Source: Bradyrhizobium sp. PSBB068
GTDB taxonomy: Bacteria; Pseudomonadota; Alphaproteobacteria; Rhizobiales; Xanthobacteraceae
Length of the DNA: 64,000 nucleotides
NCBI GenBank assembly: GCA_016839165.1
Contig: CP069300.1
Span: 2,294,001 to 2,358,000, forward strand
Direction: 5' to 3'
Numbering within the stretch: position 1 is the stretch's first letter; every line of letters starts with the position of its first letter. A program made the position numbers and the translations under genes. The notes beneath the pieces are model-generated. The model ran no database searches. It was not told the DNA's origin and worked only from the letters and a program-made list of their open reading frames with translations. Shown here piece after piece: positions 44,795 to 53,211 of this stretch.

Positions 44795-44817
44795 GTTTCC
44801 CTCTCTTTTGTTTGAGG

Positions 44818-44861
44818 CGCTTTCATCACGCGAACCGGTGTCCACTTCGCTTGAAAACGCT
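44818..44861. repeat. Short palindrome-type repeat
   Basis: The stretch holding GAACCGGTGTCCACTTCGCT is a form of a short repeat common in Bradyrhizobium intergenic DNA. It sits between the binding-protein and cupin genes. Confidence 0.5.
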
Positions 44862-44868
44862 TTGTGTC

Positions 44869-46035
44869 TTACTTCGCGGCGCAGTCCTTGGCGTAGCGGT
44901 CGCCATAGTTCGAGAACACCTTTTCGACAATCTCGGTCTGGAATTTGCCGTCGGGCCGCTTCGCGACCTTGGTGAGATAGAAATCCTGGATCGGATAGCC
45001 GTTGTTGTTGAACTTGAAGTTACCGCGCAGCGAGGTGAAGTCGGCCTTCTTCAGTGCCGCCGCGACCGCCTCCTTGTTGGAGAGGTCGCCCTTCACCGCC
45101 TTGACCGCGCTGTCGATCAACAGCGCCGCGTCATAGGCCTGCATGGCATAGGTACCGGGCACGCCGTTGTATGCGGCCTCATAGGCGGCGACGAATTTCT
45201 TGCTCTGCGGATTGTCGAGGTCAGGTGCCCAGTTCGCGCCGCCGAACATGCCGACCGCGGCGTCCTGCTGCGCAGGCAGGGTGGATTCGTCGACGGTGAA
45301 GGCGGAGAGCACCGGCACGGTGGCGCCGGCCTGCTTGTATTGCTTCACGAGGTTCACGCCCATGCCGCCGGGCATGAAGGTGAACAGCGCGTCCGGCTTC
45401 TGCGCGGCGATCTTGGACAATTCGGGCTGGAAATCCAGTGTGTTCAGCGGCGTGTAGGATTCCTCTGTTATCTCACCCTTGTAGTCGAGCTTGAAGCCGG
45501 CGACGGAGTCGCGGCCGGCCTGATAGTTCGGCACCAGCAAATAGACGCGCTTGTAGCCGCGGTCCTGCGCCACCTTGCCGAGGATCTCGTGCACCTGGTC
45601 GTTCTGGTACGACGTCACATAGAAGAACGGGTTGCACTCCTTGCCGGCAAAGCTCGAGGGGCCGGCATTCGGGCTGATCAGGAAGGTCTTACTGTCGGTG
45701 ACCGGGCGGTGGATCGCCAGCAGGATGTTGGAGAAGATCGGGCCGACCACGAAATCGACCTTGTCGCGCTCGAGCAGGCCGCGCACCTTGACCACCGCAG
45801 CGTCGGGCTTGAGCTCGTCGTCGGCGTTGACGATCTCGACATCCCGGCCGGCCATCTTGCCGCCAAGGTCCTTGACCGCGAGTGCAAAGCCGTCGCGGAC
45901 CTGCTGGCCCAGCGCCGCGGCAGGTCCCGAGGTCGTAACCAGCACGCCGATCTTGATCTTTTCCTGCGCTGCCGCCGGGCTCGCCGCGATTCCCAGCAGC
46001 GCCGCCAATCCCGCGAGTCTTGTCAGTTGCTTCAT
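44869..46035 (-). CDS. Branched-chain-amino-acid-type ABC substrate-binding protein
   Basis: A 388-residue periplasmic binding protein of the LivK type. Signal peptide 1-23 (LAGLAALLGIAASPAAA), then IKIGVLVTTSGPAAALGQQV, SPNAGPSSFAGKECNPFFYV and PGTYAMQAYDAALLIDSAVK. This family often takes aromatic acids (benzoate, hydroxybenzoate, coumarate) as well as amino acids. No LivHMGF-type membrane or ATPase gene is in the window, so it must use a transporter encoded elsewhere. It is divergent from the MarR gene across a region with two palindromic boxes. GGGGGAGTGAC precedes the ATG at 46035. Confidence 0.9.
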   Translation of the reverse strand: MKQLTRLAGLAALLGIAASPAAAQEKIKIGVLVTTSGPAAALGQQVRDGFALAVKDLGGKMAGRDVEIVNADDELKPDAAVVKVRGLLERDKVDFVVGPIFSNILLAIHRPVTDSKTFLISPNAGPSSFAGKECNPFFYVTSYQNDQVHEILGKVAQDRGYKRVYLLVPNYQAGRDSVAGFKLDYKGEITEESYTPLNTLDFQPELSKIAAQKPDALFTFMPGGMGVNLVKQYKQAGATVPVLSAFTVDESTLPAQQDAAVGMFGGANWAPDLDNPQSKKFVAAYEAAYNGVPGTYAMQAYDAALLIDSAVKAVKGDLSNKEAVAAALKKADFTSLRGNFKFNNNGYPIQDFYLTKVAKRPDGKFQTEIVEKVFSNYGDRYAKDCAAK

Positions 46036-46177
46036 GTCACTCCCCCAAAGCATTGTCTTGATGCCTTTCCAGCTTGGCCGCAGCTTAGTCTGGCGCGTGC
46101 GACCGCTGCAAGCGATGTGGCATCGCGTCAGGTTACCGGTTGCGCGGGCGCTGTCGCGCGCCATGCAAGCGCCGCGC

Positions 46178-46203
46178 CAATTGCTTGAAGTTTAAAGAAA
46201 TTG
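46178..46203. promoter_or_regulatory. MarR operator candidate, distal
   Basis: An imperfect palindrome containing ATTGCTTGAAGTTTAAAG. Its core TTGAAGTTTAAA resembles TTTAAGTATAAA in the promoter palindromes at 38152 and 47701. Spaced 81 bp from the proximal copy. Confidence 0.5.
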
Positions 46204-46260
46204 CAGAATTGCCTCGGTGCATCGGGCCGGATTCGCTATTGTCCTTGCAGGACACCGCGA

Positions 46261-46282
46261 ATTGCTTGAAGCTCAAAGCAAT
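46261..46282. promoter_or_regulatory. MarR operator candidate, proximal
   Basis: ATTGCTTGAAG followed by CTCAAAGCAAT, a palindrome with two mismatched pairs per half, 39 bp before the MarR start. Together with the distal copy it lies between the divergent binding-protein and MarR genes. Confidence 0.55.
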
Positions 46283-46321
46283 CGGTCCGACCGAAACCCG
46301 CCGCGGAGGCATGATCGCAGC

Positions 46322-46816
46322 ATGATCCTCGATTCCGAAACCAAGGCCGTCGAGCTGCCCGACGATCACGGCACCGAGCTCAGGCTGTGGCTGAGGCTGT
46401 TGACCTGCACCACGCTGATCGAAGGCGAGGTGCGCAGCCGCCTGCGCGAGAAATTCGACGTCACGCTGCCGCGTTTCGACCTGATGGCCCAGCTCGACAA
46501 GGTGCCGGACGGCATGACGCTGTCGGACCTGTCGAAGCGGATGATGGTGTCGAACGGCAACGTCACCGGGCTGGTCGAGCGCCTGGTTGAATCGGGCCAT
46601 CTCGATCGCCGCACCTCGGAGACCGACCGCCGCGTGCAGTTCATCCGGCTGACCAAGACCGGCCGGGCCGAGTTCCGCAAGATGGCGGCCGAACACGAGA
46701 AATGGATCGCCGATGTCTTCGGCGACCTCTCGCCGAAGGATATCCGCGAGCTGATGCGGCTGCTCGCCAAGGCCAAGGGCTCGGCGCAGCGCTCGGCCAA
46801 GGCGCGGACCGCGTAA
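46322..46816 (+). CDS. MarR family transcriptional regulator
   Basis: A 164-residue winged-helix regulator. The recognition region is LSDLSKRMMVSNGNVTGLVE and the wing SETDRRVQFIRLTKTGRAEF; flanking helices form the dimer interface. MarR proteins of CoA-dependent aromatic clusters typically release DNA on binding an aryl-CoA thioester, which would fit here. It is divergent from the binding-protein gene and followed four bases later by the hydrolase gene. The ATG at 46322 has no strong ribosome binding site, though the frame upstream has even less support. Confidence 0.88.
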   Translation: MILDSETKAVELPDDHGTELRLWLRLLTCTTLIEGEVRSRLREKFDVTLPRFDLMAQLDKVPDGMTLSDLSKRMMVSNGNVTGLVERLVESGHLDRRTSETDRRVQFIRLTKTGRAEFRKMAAEHEKWIADVFGDLSPKDIRELMRLLAKAKGSAQRSAKARTA

Positions 46817-46820
46817 CGCC

Positions 46821-47636
46821 GTGGCCGGGATCGATTACGAAGTCGAATACAACAACCGGGCGCGGGTGCTGGAAAACCCGGCGATCATGGCCGGCTGGGC
46901 GCGGGACTCCGCGGCGTACCGCGAGCAGCATCCGCCGCGGCGTCTGAGCTATGGTCCGGGCGAGCGCAACTTCATCGACCTGTTCGAGGGCGATCGTGAT
47001 GGGCCTCTCGTCGTGTTCATCCACGGCGGCTACTGGCAGGCGCTCGACGGCTCGTCGTCGAGCCATTGCGCGCGCGGCCTCAATGGCCACGGCATCAGCG
47101 TCGCGGTGCCGAGCTACGATCTGTGCCCCAATGTCTCGGTCGGCGACATCATCGGCGAGATGCGTGCGGCGTGCCGCGAACTGGCGAAGCTCGGCCGGCA
47201 GCTGGTCGTGTCGGGACATTCTGCCGGCGGACACCTTGCCGCATGCATGCTGGCGACCGATTGGCCCGCCTGTGATGCGTCGTTGCCGAAGAACCTGGTC
47301 AGGGCTGCTTACGCGATATCAGGCCTGTTCGAGCTCGAGCCGCTGGTCGGCACCTCCATCAACAAGGCGCTCGGCCTCGATCGCGACGCAGCAAGGGCGG
47401 CGAGCCCGCTGCTCTGGAAAGCACCTGCCGGCACGACGCTTGATGCGGTGGTTGGTGGCGCCGAGAGCGCCGAATATCACCGGCAGAGCCGGACCATCGC
47501 CGATGTCTGGGGCGGCGCGGGCGTTGCCACGCGGTTCGGCATCGTGCCCGACGCCAATCATTTCACCGCGATCGCGCCGCTCGCCGACCCGGCGTCGGAC
47601 ATGGTCGCGCGGTTGAAGCAGCTCACGCAGATCTGA
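46821..47636 (+). CDS. Alpha/beta hydrolase, arylformamidase-like
   Basis: A 271-residue alpha/beta hydrolase beginning with GTG at 46821. It has the HGGYWQ oxyanion motif typical of arylformamidase (kynurenine formamidase) and acyl-CoA-type esterases, the nucleophile serine in SGHSAGGH and the histidine in DANHFTA. In an anthranilate-type cluster it could hydrolyse an N-formyl aromatic amine, or a CoA thioester/ring-opened intermediate. It lies four bases after the MarR gene and 174 bases before the CoA ligase gene. Confidence 0.82.
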   Translation: MAGIDYEVEYNNRARVLENPAIMAGWARDSAAYREQHPPRRLSYGPGERNFIDLFEGDRDGPLVVFIHGGYWQALDGSSSSHCARGLNGHGISVAVPSYDLCPNVSVGDIIGEMRAACRELAKLGRQLVVSGHSAGGHLAACMLATDWPACDASLPKNLVRAAYAISGLFELEPLVGTSINKALGLDRDAARAASPLLWKAPAGTTLDAVVGGAESAEYHRQSRTIADVWGGAGVATRFGIVPDANHFTAIAPLADPASDMVARLKQLTQI

Positions 47637-47689
47637 GGCTCTGAGGGATCGCCGGCGACAGCCGAGTGATTTCCACGCGACATCTACCC

Positions 47690-47718
47690 TTGCGCCAAAT
47701 TATTTTAAGTATAAAATG
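47690..47718 (+). promoter_or_regulatory. Promoter with palindromic operator, CoA ligase gene
   Basis: TATTTTA-AGTA-TAAAATG (47701-47718) differs from the element at 38152-38169 only in the last base. TTGCGC (47690-47695) and TAAAAT (47712-47717), 16 bases apart, could be the promoter. The shared 17 bases are the main evidence for co-regulation. Confidence 0.75.
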
Positions 47719-47810
47719 ATTGGCGATTGGAACGCTGCCGGGCGTCCCCGATATCAGTCGTCTCGACGTTGGTCTTTGGCCTTTCTGGATGGAAAGCGAG
47801 GGGCAATCGA

Positions 47811-49454
47811 ATGTCAGGTGAATTTCCCGGGCTCGGCCCATCCGGGCATGTCGACGATTTCGCGCGGCGCAACCTGCCGCCGTTTCAGCAATGGCCGCAG
47901 CTGCTGCTCGACCGGCCGGAATTCAAATATCCCGACTATCTCAACGCCGCGGTCGAACTGACCGACCGGATCGTCGAGCAGGGCATGGGCGATCGTATCG
48001 CGCTGATCGGCAACGGCCGGCAGCGCACCTACAAGGAATTGACCGATTGGTCGAACCGCCTGGCGCATGCGCTGGTGGAGAATTACGGCGTCAAGCCCGG
48101 CAATCGCGTGCTGATCCGCTCGGGCAACAATCCGGCGCTGGTCGCGGCCTGGCTCGCGGCGACCAAGGCCGGCGCCGTCGTCGTCAACACCATGCCGATG
48201 CTGCGCGCCGGCGAACTGTCCAAGATCGTCGACAAGGCCGAGATCGCGCTGGCGCTGACCGACAGCCGCATCGCCGACGAGCTGGTGGCTTGCGCCAAGA
48301 CCAGCAAATTCCTCAAGCAAGTCGTCAATTTCGACGGCACCTCCAATCATGACGCTGAGCTCGACCGGATCGCGCTGAACAAGCCGGTCAAGTTCGATGC
48401 GGTGAAGACCGGCCGCGACGATGTCGCGCTGCTCGGCTTCACGTCGGGCACCACCGGCGAACCCAAGGCGACGATGCACTTCCACCGCGATCTCCTGATC
48501 GTCGCTGATGGTTATGCCAGGGAAGTGCTCGAGGTGACGCCCGACGACGTGTTCGTCGGCTCGCCGCCGCTTGCCTTCACCTTCGGCCTCGGCGGGCTCG
48601 CGATCTTCCCGCTGCGCTTCGGCGCCACCGCGACGCTGCTGGAGAACGCGGCGCCGAGCGAGATGATCCGGATCATCGAGACCTACAAGGCGACGATCTG
48701 CTTCACCGCGCCGACCGCCTATCGGGCGATGATGGCGGCGATGGACAAGGGCGCCGACCTGTCGTCGCTGCGGCTCGCGGTCTCCGCCGGCGAGACGCTG
48801 CCGGCGCCGGTGTTCGAGAGCTGGACCAGGAAGACCGGCAAGCCGATCCTCGACGGCATCGGCAGCACGGAATTGCTGCACATCTTCATCACCAACCGCG
48901 CCGGCAGCGCCGTCGCCGGCACCACGGGTACGCCCGTGACCGGCTACCAGGCGAAGATCGTCGATGAGGACATGAACGAGCTGCCGGCGGGGCAGGTCGG
49001 CAAGCTGGCGGTGCGCGGCCCGACCGGCTGCCGCTATCTCGCCGACGCCAGACAAACGAAGTATGTCCGCGACGGCTGGAACATCACCGGCGATGCCTTC
49101 GTCAGCGACGAAAACGGCCGGCTGTCGTTCGTGGCGCGCGCCGACGACATGATCATCTCGGCGGGCTACAACATCGCCGGTCCCGAGGTCGAGGCGGCGC
49201 TGCTCGGCCATCCCGATGTCGCCGAGTGTGCCGTGATCGGCGCGCCCGACGAGGAGCGGGGACAGATCGTCTCGGCCTTCATCGTACTGAAGCAGGGCGC
49301 GCGCAGTGACGATGTCGAGGTCAAGCTGCTGCAGGATCACGTCAAGGCGACGATCGCGCCGTACAAATATCCCCGCGCGATCGCTTTTGTCGAGGCGTTG
49401 CCGAAGACCCAGACCGGGAAGATCCAGCGCTTCAAGCTGCGCGAGGCGAGCTAA
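47811..49454 (+). CDS. 2-aminobenzoate-CoA ligase (benzoate-CoA ligase family)
   Basis: A 547-residue AMP-forming acyl-CoA synthetase. The P-loop is GFTSGTTGEPKATMHFHRDL, the adenylate motif is GIGSTELLHIF, the hinge aspartate region is GWNITGDAFV and the adenylation lysine is in KTQTGKIQRFKLRE. GSTEL followed by LHIF is the form seen in benzoate- and 2-aminobenzoate-CoA ligases. It makes the aryl-CoA substrate for the fused monooxygenase at 38232, with which it shares an operator. The start at 47811 gives the normal family length; the upstream frame overlaps the promoter region. Confidence 0.88.
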   Translation: MSGEFPGLGPSGHVDDFARRNLPPFQQWPQLLLDRPEFKYPDYLNAAVELTDRIVEQGMGDRIALIGNGRQRTYKELTDWSNRLAHALVENYGVKPGNRVLIRSGNNPALVAAWLAATKAGAVVVNTMPMLRAGELSKIVDKAEIALALTDSRIADELVACAKTSKFLKQVVNFDGTSNHDAELDRIALNKPVKFDAVKTGRDDVALLGFTSGTTGEPKATMHFHRDLLIVADGYAREVLEVTPDDVFVGSPPLAFTFGLGGLAIFPLRFGATATLLENAAPSEMIRIIETYKATICFTAPTAYRAMMAAMDKGADLSSLRLAVSAGETLPAPVFESWTRKTGKPILDGIGSTELLHIFITNRAGSAVAGTTGTPVTGYQAKIVDEDMNELPAGQVGKLAVRGPTGCRYLADARQTKYVRDGWNITGDAFVSDENGRLSFVARADDMIISAGYNIAGPEVEAALLGHPDVAECAVIGAPDEERGQIVSAFIVLKQGARSDDVEVKLLQDHVKATIAPYKYPRAIAFVEALPKTQTGKIQRFKLREAS

Positions 49455-49484
49455 AAATCGGGCGACGGCTTGAAGCCGTCGCCC
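49453..49484 (-). terminator. Terminator of the emr-type operon
   Basis: A perfect 10-bp stem (49460-49469 with 49475-49484, loop TTGAA). On the minus strand it is followed by GATTTTTAG, so it ends the efflux operon; the T-tract overlaps the stop of the CoA ligase gene. It may also slow transcription from the plus strand. Confidence 0.8.
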
Positions 49485-49505
49485 CGGACATCGTAATCAA
49501 TGAGA

Positions 49506-51110
49506 TCAATGCGCGCCGGCGCCGCCCGCCGCGCTCTTTGGCTTGCCGGTCAGAACGATCGCGATCGCAGCGAGCGCCAGCACGACGCCGATCACGGCGA
49601 AGGCGTCACTGAAGCCGAGCACCAGCGCCTGACGCTTCACGATGTTGCCGATCGCCACGATCGCCTGGCTGTGCGCGGTGGCGGGGTCGGCGACGCCGTG
49701 GCTGAGGAAGTAGTTGGTGACCTCGGCGATCCGGGTCCGCACCTCGTCGCGGCCGAGATGAACGGACTGGCCGATGATGTTGGAGTGGAACTGCTCGCGC
49801 TTGGTGACAATGGTCGAAAGCAGCGCGGTGCCGATCGCGCCGCCGAGGTTGCGCATCATGTTGGAGATGCCGGAGGCCGCCGGCGCATCCTGCGGCGCGA
49901 CGCTGCCGAGGCTGATGGCGGACAGTGGCGCCAGCGTAATCGCCTGGCCGACCGCGCGAACGATGTTCGGATAGAAGAACTGGTCGCCAGAATAGTCGAG
50001 CGACATCTGGATGTTCATGAAGGAGGAGACCGCGAACAGCGCCATGCCGGTGAACGCGATCAGCCGGGCATCGAAGCGCTGCATCAGCTTCGGCACCAGC
50101 GGGATCAGGATCAGCTGCGGCAGGCCGGTCCAGGCCAGCACCTGGCCGATCTGCTCGGCATTGTAGCGCTGCACCTGGCCGAGATAGGCCGGCAGCAGAT
50201 AGACCGAGCCGAACAGCGCAAAGCCGACGAACACCGCCGAGATCGTGCCGAAGCCGAAGCTGCGTTGGGTCAGCAGCCGCAGCCGGAGCAGCGGCTTCTC
50301 GACGACCAGCTCGATCCAGATGAACAGGGTCAGGCTGACCGCGGCGATCACTGCGAGCTTGACGATGAAGGGCGAGCCGAACCAGTCGTCCTTGTTGCCT
50401 TCCTCCAGCACCGCCTGCAGCGACGACAGGCCGACCGCCATCGTGATGATACCGAGCCAGTCACCTTCGCGCAGCAGATGCAGCTGCATCGGCTGGCGCT
50501 CCAGCGTGAAGGAGAGGGTGGCGACCATGACCGCGGTTGGGATCACGTTGACGAAGAAGATGGTCTGCCAGCCGTAATTTTCGGTCAGGTAGCCGCCGAT
50601 GGTCGGGCCGATCGCCGGGGCAAAGGTCACAGCGAGCGCGAACATCGCCAGCCCGATCGGCTGCTGCACCTTCGGCAGCTTGGTGAACACCAGCGTGAAG
50701 GCCATCGGGATCAGCACGCCGCCGAAGAAGCCCTGCAGGCCGCGCATCGCGATCATCGATGGCAGATCGTGGGTGAAGGTACATGCGACCGAGAAGGCCG
50801 CGAACAGCGTGGCGAAGGTGATCATGATCTTGCGGAACGAGAACACCCGGCTGAGGTAGTCGGTGAGCGGGATCACCACGATCTCGCCGATCAGATAGGA
50901 CGTCGAGATCCACGAACCGTTGTCGACGCCGGTTCCGATGCCGCCCTCGATGTTGAGCAGCGAGGCGTTGGTGATCTGGATGTTGAGGATCGCCATGAAG
51001 GCGCCGATCATGGCCGCCAGGATCGAGACCCAGACGGTCACACTTGCGCGATTGGGATCTACGGCGGCGCGGGGCGCGGCGGCAGAGGAGGAGAGCGCGA
51101 GGTCGGACAT
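49506..51110 (-). CDS. DHA2-type multidrug MFS exporter (EmrB-like)
   Basis: A 534-residue inner-membrane drug/proton antiporter with about fourteen hydrophobic helices. Family marks are NIQITNASLLNIEGGIGTGV in helix 1, the basic loop between helices 2 and 3 (DYLSRVFSFRKIM) and motif C-like AIGPTIGGYLTENYGWQTIF. It pairs with the EmrA-like gene upstream (8 bases apart) to expel hydrophobic compounds through an outer-membrane channel encoded elsewhere. The divergent TetR regulator probably represses both. The start at 51110 agrees with family length. Confidence 0.92.
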   Translation of the reverse strand: MSDLALSSSAAAPRAAVDPNRASVTVWVSILAAMIGAFMAILNIQITNASLLNIEGGIGTGVDNGSWISTSYLIGEIVVIPLTDYLSRVFSFRKIMITFATLFAAFSVACTFTHDLPSMIAMRGLQGFFGGVLIPMAFTLVFTKLPKVQQPIGLAMFALAVTFAPAIGPTIGGYLTENYGWQTIFFVNVIPTAVMVATLSFTLERQPMQLHLLREGDWLGIITMAVGLSSLQAVLEEGNKDDWFGSPFIVKLAVIAAVSLTLFIWIELVVEKPLLRLRLLTQRSFGFGTISAVFVGFALFGSVYLLPAYLGQVQRYNAEQIGQVLAWTGLPQLILIPLVPKLMQRFDARLIAFTGMALFAVSSFMNIQMSLDYSGDQFFYPNIVRAVGQAITLAPLSAISLGSVAPQDAPAASGISNMMRNLGGAIGTALLSTIVTKREQFHSNIIGQSVHLGRDEVRTRIAEVTNYFLSHGVADPATAHSQAIVAIGNIVKRQALVLGFSDAFAVIGVVLALAAIAIVLTGKPKSAAGGAGAH

Positions 51111-51118
51111 GACATCAC

Positions 51119-52306
51119 CTATTTGAACGAGGCGACAGCGAGCTTCGGCGTGGCTTTGGCTTGCGGAGCCTGCTCGGCAGGATGTGAAAGCGTCGCAATG
51201 GAGGGGATCACCGACATGCCCGGCCGCAGATCGACATTGGTTGCGTCGAGCACGATCTTCACCGGGATGCGCTGCACCACCTTGGTGAAGTTGCCGGTGG
51301 CGTTATCCGGCGGCAGCAGTGCGAACTCCTGGCCACTGGCCGGTGCCAGGCTGTCGACATGGCCGCGCACGACCTGGCCGGGGAACATGTCGACCTCGAT
51401 CTCGACCGGCTGGCCCTTGCGGACATTGGTGAGCTGCGTCTCCTTGTAGTTCGCGATCACATAGGCGCCGGTGGCCGGCACCAGCGACATCAATTGCGTG
51501 CCGGCCTGGACGAACTGGCCGGTGCGCAGCGTGCGGTTGCCGACCACGCCGTCGATCGGCGCAGTGATGGTGGTGTAGCCAAGATTGAGCTCAGCCTGGT
51601 TTTGCAGGGCGGTGGCCCGTCCCAACGCCGCAACCGCCTGGGCGATCTCGGCCTTGAGCAGCTCCACCTGGCGCTCGGCGGAAGCGAGGTTTGCGGTGTC
51701 GCGGGCGATAGCGGCCTGCGCGCTGGCGTAGCGCGACTGCGCCTGCTGCGCGTTCTGCACGCTGCCATAGCCGGTGCCGGCGAGGTCGGTGTAGCGCTTG
51801 TTCTCCTGCTCCGCGAAGGTCTGCGTCGCGGTATCCACCGCAAGGGTCGCGCGTGCCGCTTCGATCACCGAGTGCTGCACGTCGAGCTGGGCACGCTTGC
51901 TGGTGATCGCGGCTTCGGCGGCAGCGACGTCGGCCTTCGACTGATCAAGCGCGACCTTGAAATCGCGCTCGTCGATCCGCGCCAGGATCTGCCCGGCACG
52001 CACATGCTCGTTGTCGCCCACCAGCACCGCGCTGAGATAGCCGGAGACCTTCGGCGCGATCGTGGTGTTGTCGGCCTTCACATAGGCGTCGTCGGTCGAG
52101 ACCTGAAAGCGGCCGACCGTCCAGTAATCCCAGCCGTACCAGCCGCCGCCCGCGAGAACGGCAGCGGCCGCGCCGGCGAGGAGGAGGCGGCGAAGCTTGC
52201 CCTTGGCGGCAGGGGGCTTGGCCGTTTCCGGGTTGGCGACCAATTGCTTGGCGGTTGCGGCCGGAACCGGGCTCTCGGCCTTGAAAGACGTTTCATGCTG
52301 GCTCAT
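51119..52306 (-). CDS. HlyD/EmrA-type membrane fusion protein
   Basis: A 395-residue periplasmic adaptor. One membrane anchor (about residues 43-63, LLLAGAAAAVLAGGGWYGW), then STDDAYVKADNTTIAPKVSG (typical EmrA start), a lipoyl/hairpin region (about 95-215, predicted coiled coil) and a beta-barrel domain with LGYTTITAPIDGVVGNRTLR. It bridges the EmrB-like exporter to the outer membrane channel. First gene of the minus-strand pair, facing the TetR gene across 158 bases. Confidence 0.92.
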   Translation of the reverse strand: MSQHETSFKAESPVPAATAKQLVANPETAKPPAAKGKLRRLLLAGAAAAVLAGGGWYGWDYWTVGRFQVSTDDAYVKADNTTIAPKVSGYLSAVLVGDNEHVRAGQILARIDERDFKVALDQSKADVAAAEAAITSKRAQLDVQHSVIEAARATLAVDTATQTFAEQENKRYTDLAGTGYGSVQNAQQAQSRYASAQAAIARDTANLASAERQVELLKAEIAQAVAALGRATALQNQAELNLGYTTITAPIDGVVGNRTLRTGQFVQAGTQLMSLVPATGAYVIANYKETQLTNVRKGQPVEIEVDMFPGQVVRGHVDSLAPASGQEFALLPPDNATGNFTKVVQRIPVKIVLDATNVDLRPGMSVIPSIATLSHPAEQAPQAKATPKLAVASFK

Positions 52307-52396
52307 GGCAGTGGCTCCTGGAAGCTCTATATCCCTCTGGGAAACCTTGCGGATTTCGCTCCAGGTCGCCTGGGATAATTAGGAAACTTGATGTTT

Positions 52397-52420
52397 TCCA
52401 AAATATCCCCCATATTTGGA
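52397..52420. promoter_or_regulatory. TetR operator candidate
   Basis: TCCAAAATAT (52397-52406) and ATATTTGGA (52412-52420) form an inverted repeat with one extra A in the left arm, in the divergent region between the efflux genes and the TetR gene. An AT-rich island in high-GC DNA. Confidence 0.55.
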
Positions 52421-52464
52421 GTGTCAATAGAATGACAGGCATCATCTAAAAGCATGGCTTGCCG

Positions 52465-53172
52465 ATGAACCGGAATGACAAAGCTCAGACTGAGCAGAAC
52501 CTGGCTGTGCCGGAGCGGCGCGGCCGCGGCCGGCCGCAGCTCCGCTCCGACGACGAGACGCGCGCGCTGATCTACGAGGCCGCGCGGCGCGAGTTCTCCG
52601 AGCGCGGCTTCGCGGCGGCAAGCATCGCCGACGTCGCCTGCCGCGCCGGCGTCTCCACCAAGACCCTCTACCGGCTGATCCCGACCAAGCTGGCGCTGTT
52701 CGAAGGCATGGTGACTGACCGGGTCGACCGGTTCGTCTCCATCGTGAATCTCGGCGCCTGCGACGGCCGCAACGTCGCTGCAGCCCTGGAGACCGCCTTG
52801 CTGACCTGCGCCGAGCTCATTCTCGATGCCGAGGTCATCGCCCTGCAACGGATCATCCTGGCCGAGAGCGACAAATTCCCCGACATTGCCGAGACGTTCT
52901 ACGAGAAGGCGATGCAGCGGACCATCGCCGCACTGGCGAGCTGGCTCGGCGTGCAGCAGCGGCGCGGGCGGATCGTGCTCGATGATGCTGAGGCTGCCGC
53001 AGGCATGCTGCTCGGCATGCTCGTGTTCAAGCCGCAACGCGACGTCATGTTCGGGCACAAGCCCGCGCCACTGCACAGCGAGATGGAAGCCCGCGCGAAG
53101 GCCTGTGCGGCACTGTTCCTGTCCGGATGCGCCGCGCCGGCCGACCAGATCAAGAAGAGCGGAGAGGCATGA
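52465..53172 (+). CDS. TetR family regulator of the efflux genes
   Basis: A 235-residue TetR regulator. After a polar leader, the HTH is at about residues 30-75 (EFSERGFAAASIADVACRAG then VSTKTLYRLIPTKLALFEGM); the C-terminal ligand domain is helical (AefR-like). It faces the EmrA/EmrB-type genes and likely represses them. I use the ATG at 52465; a TTG at 52459 is also in frame. Confidence 0.85.
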   Translation: MNRNDKAQTEQNLAVPERRGRGRPQLRSDDETRALIYEAARREFSERGFAAASIADVACRAGVSTKTLYRLIPTKLALFEGMVTDRVDRFVSIVNLGACDGRNVAAALETALLTCAELILDAEVIALQRIILAESDKFPDIAETFYEKAMQRTIAALASWLGVQQRRGRIVLDDAEAAAGMLLGMLVFKPQRDVMFGHKPAPLHSEMEARAKACAALFLSGCAAPADQIKKSGEA

Positions 53173-53211
53173 TGCCGGAGCCAGCCGCGCTTTGGTCCTG
53201 AGCGGGCCGCC

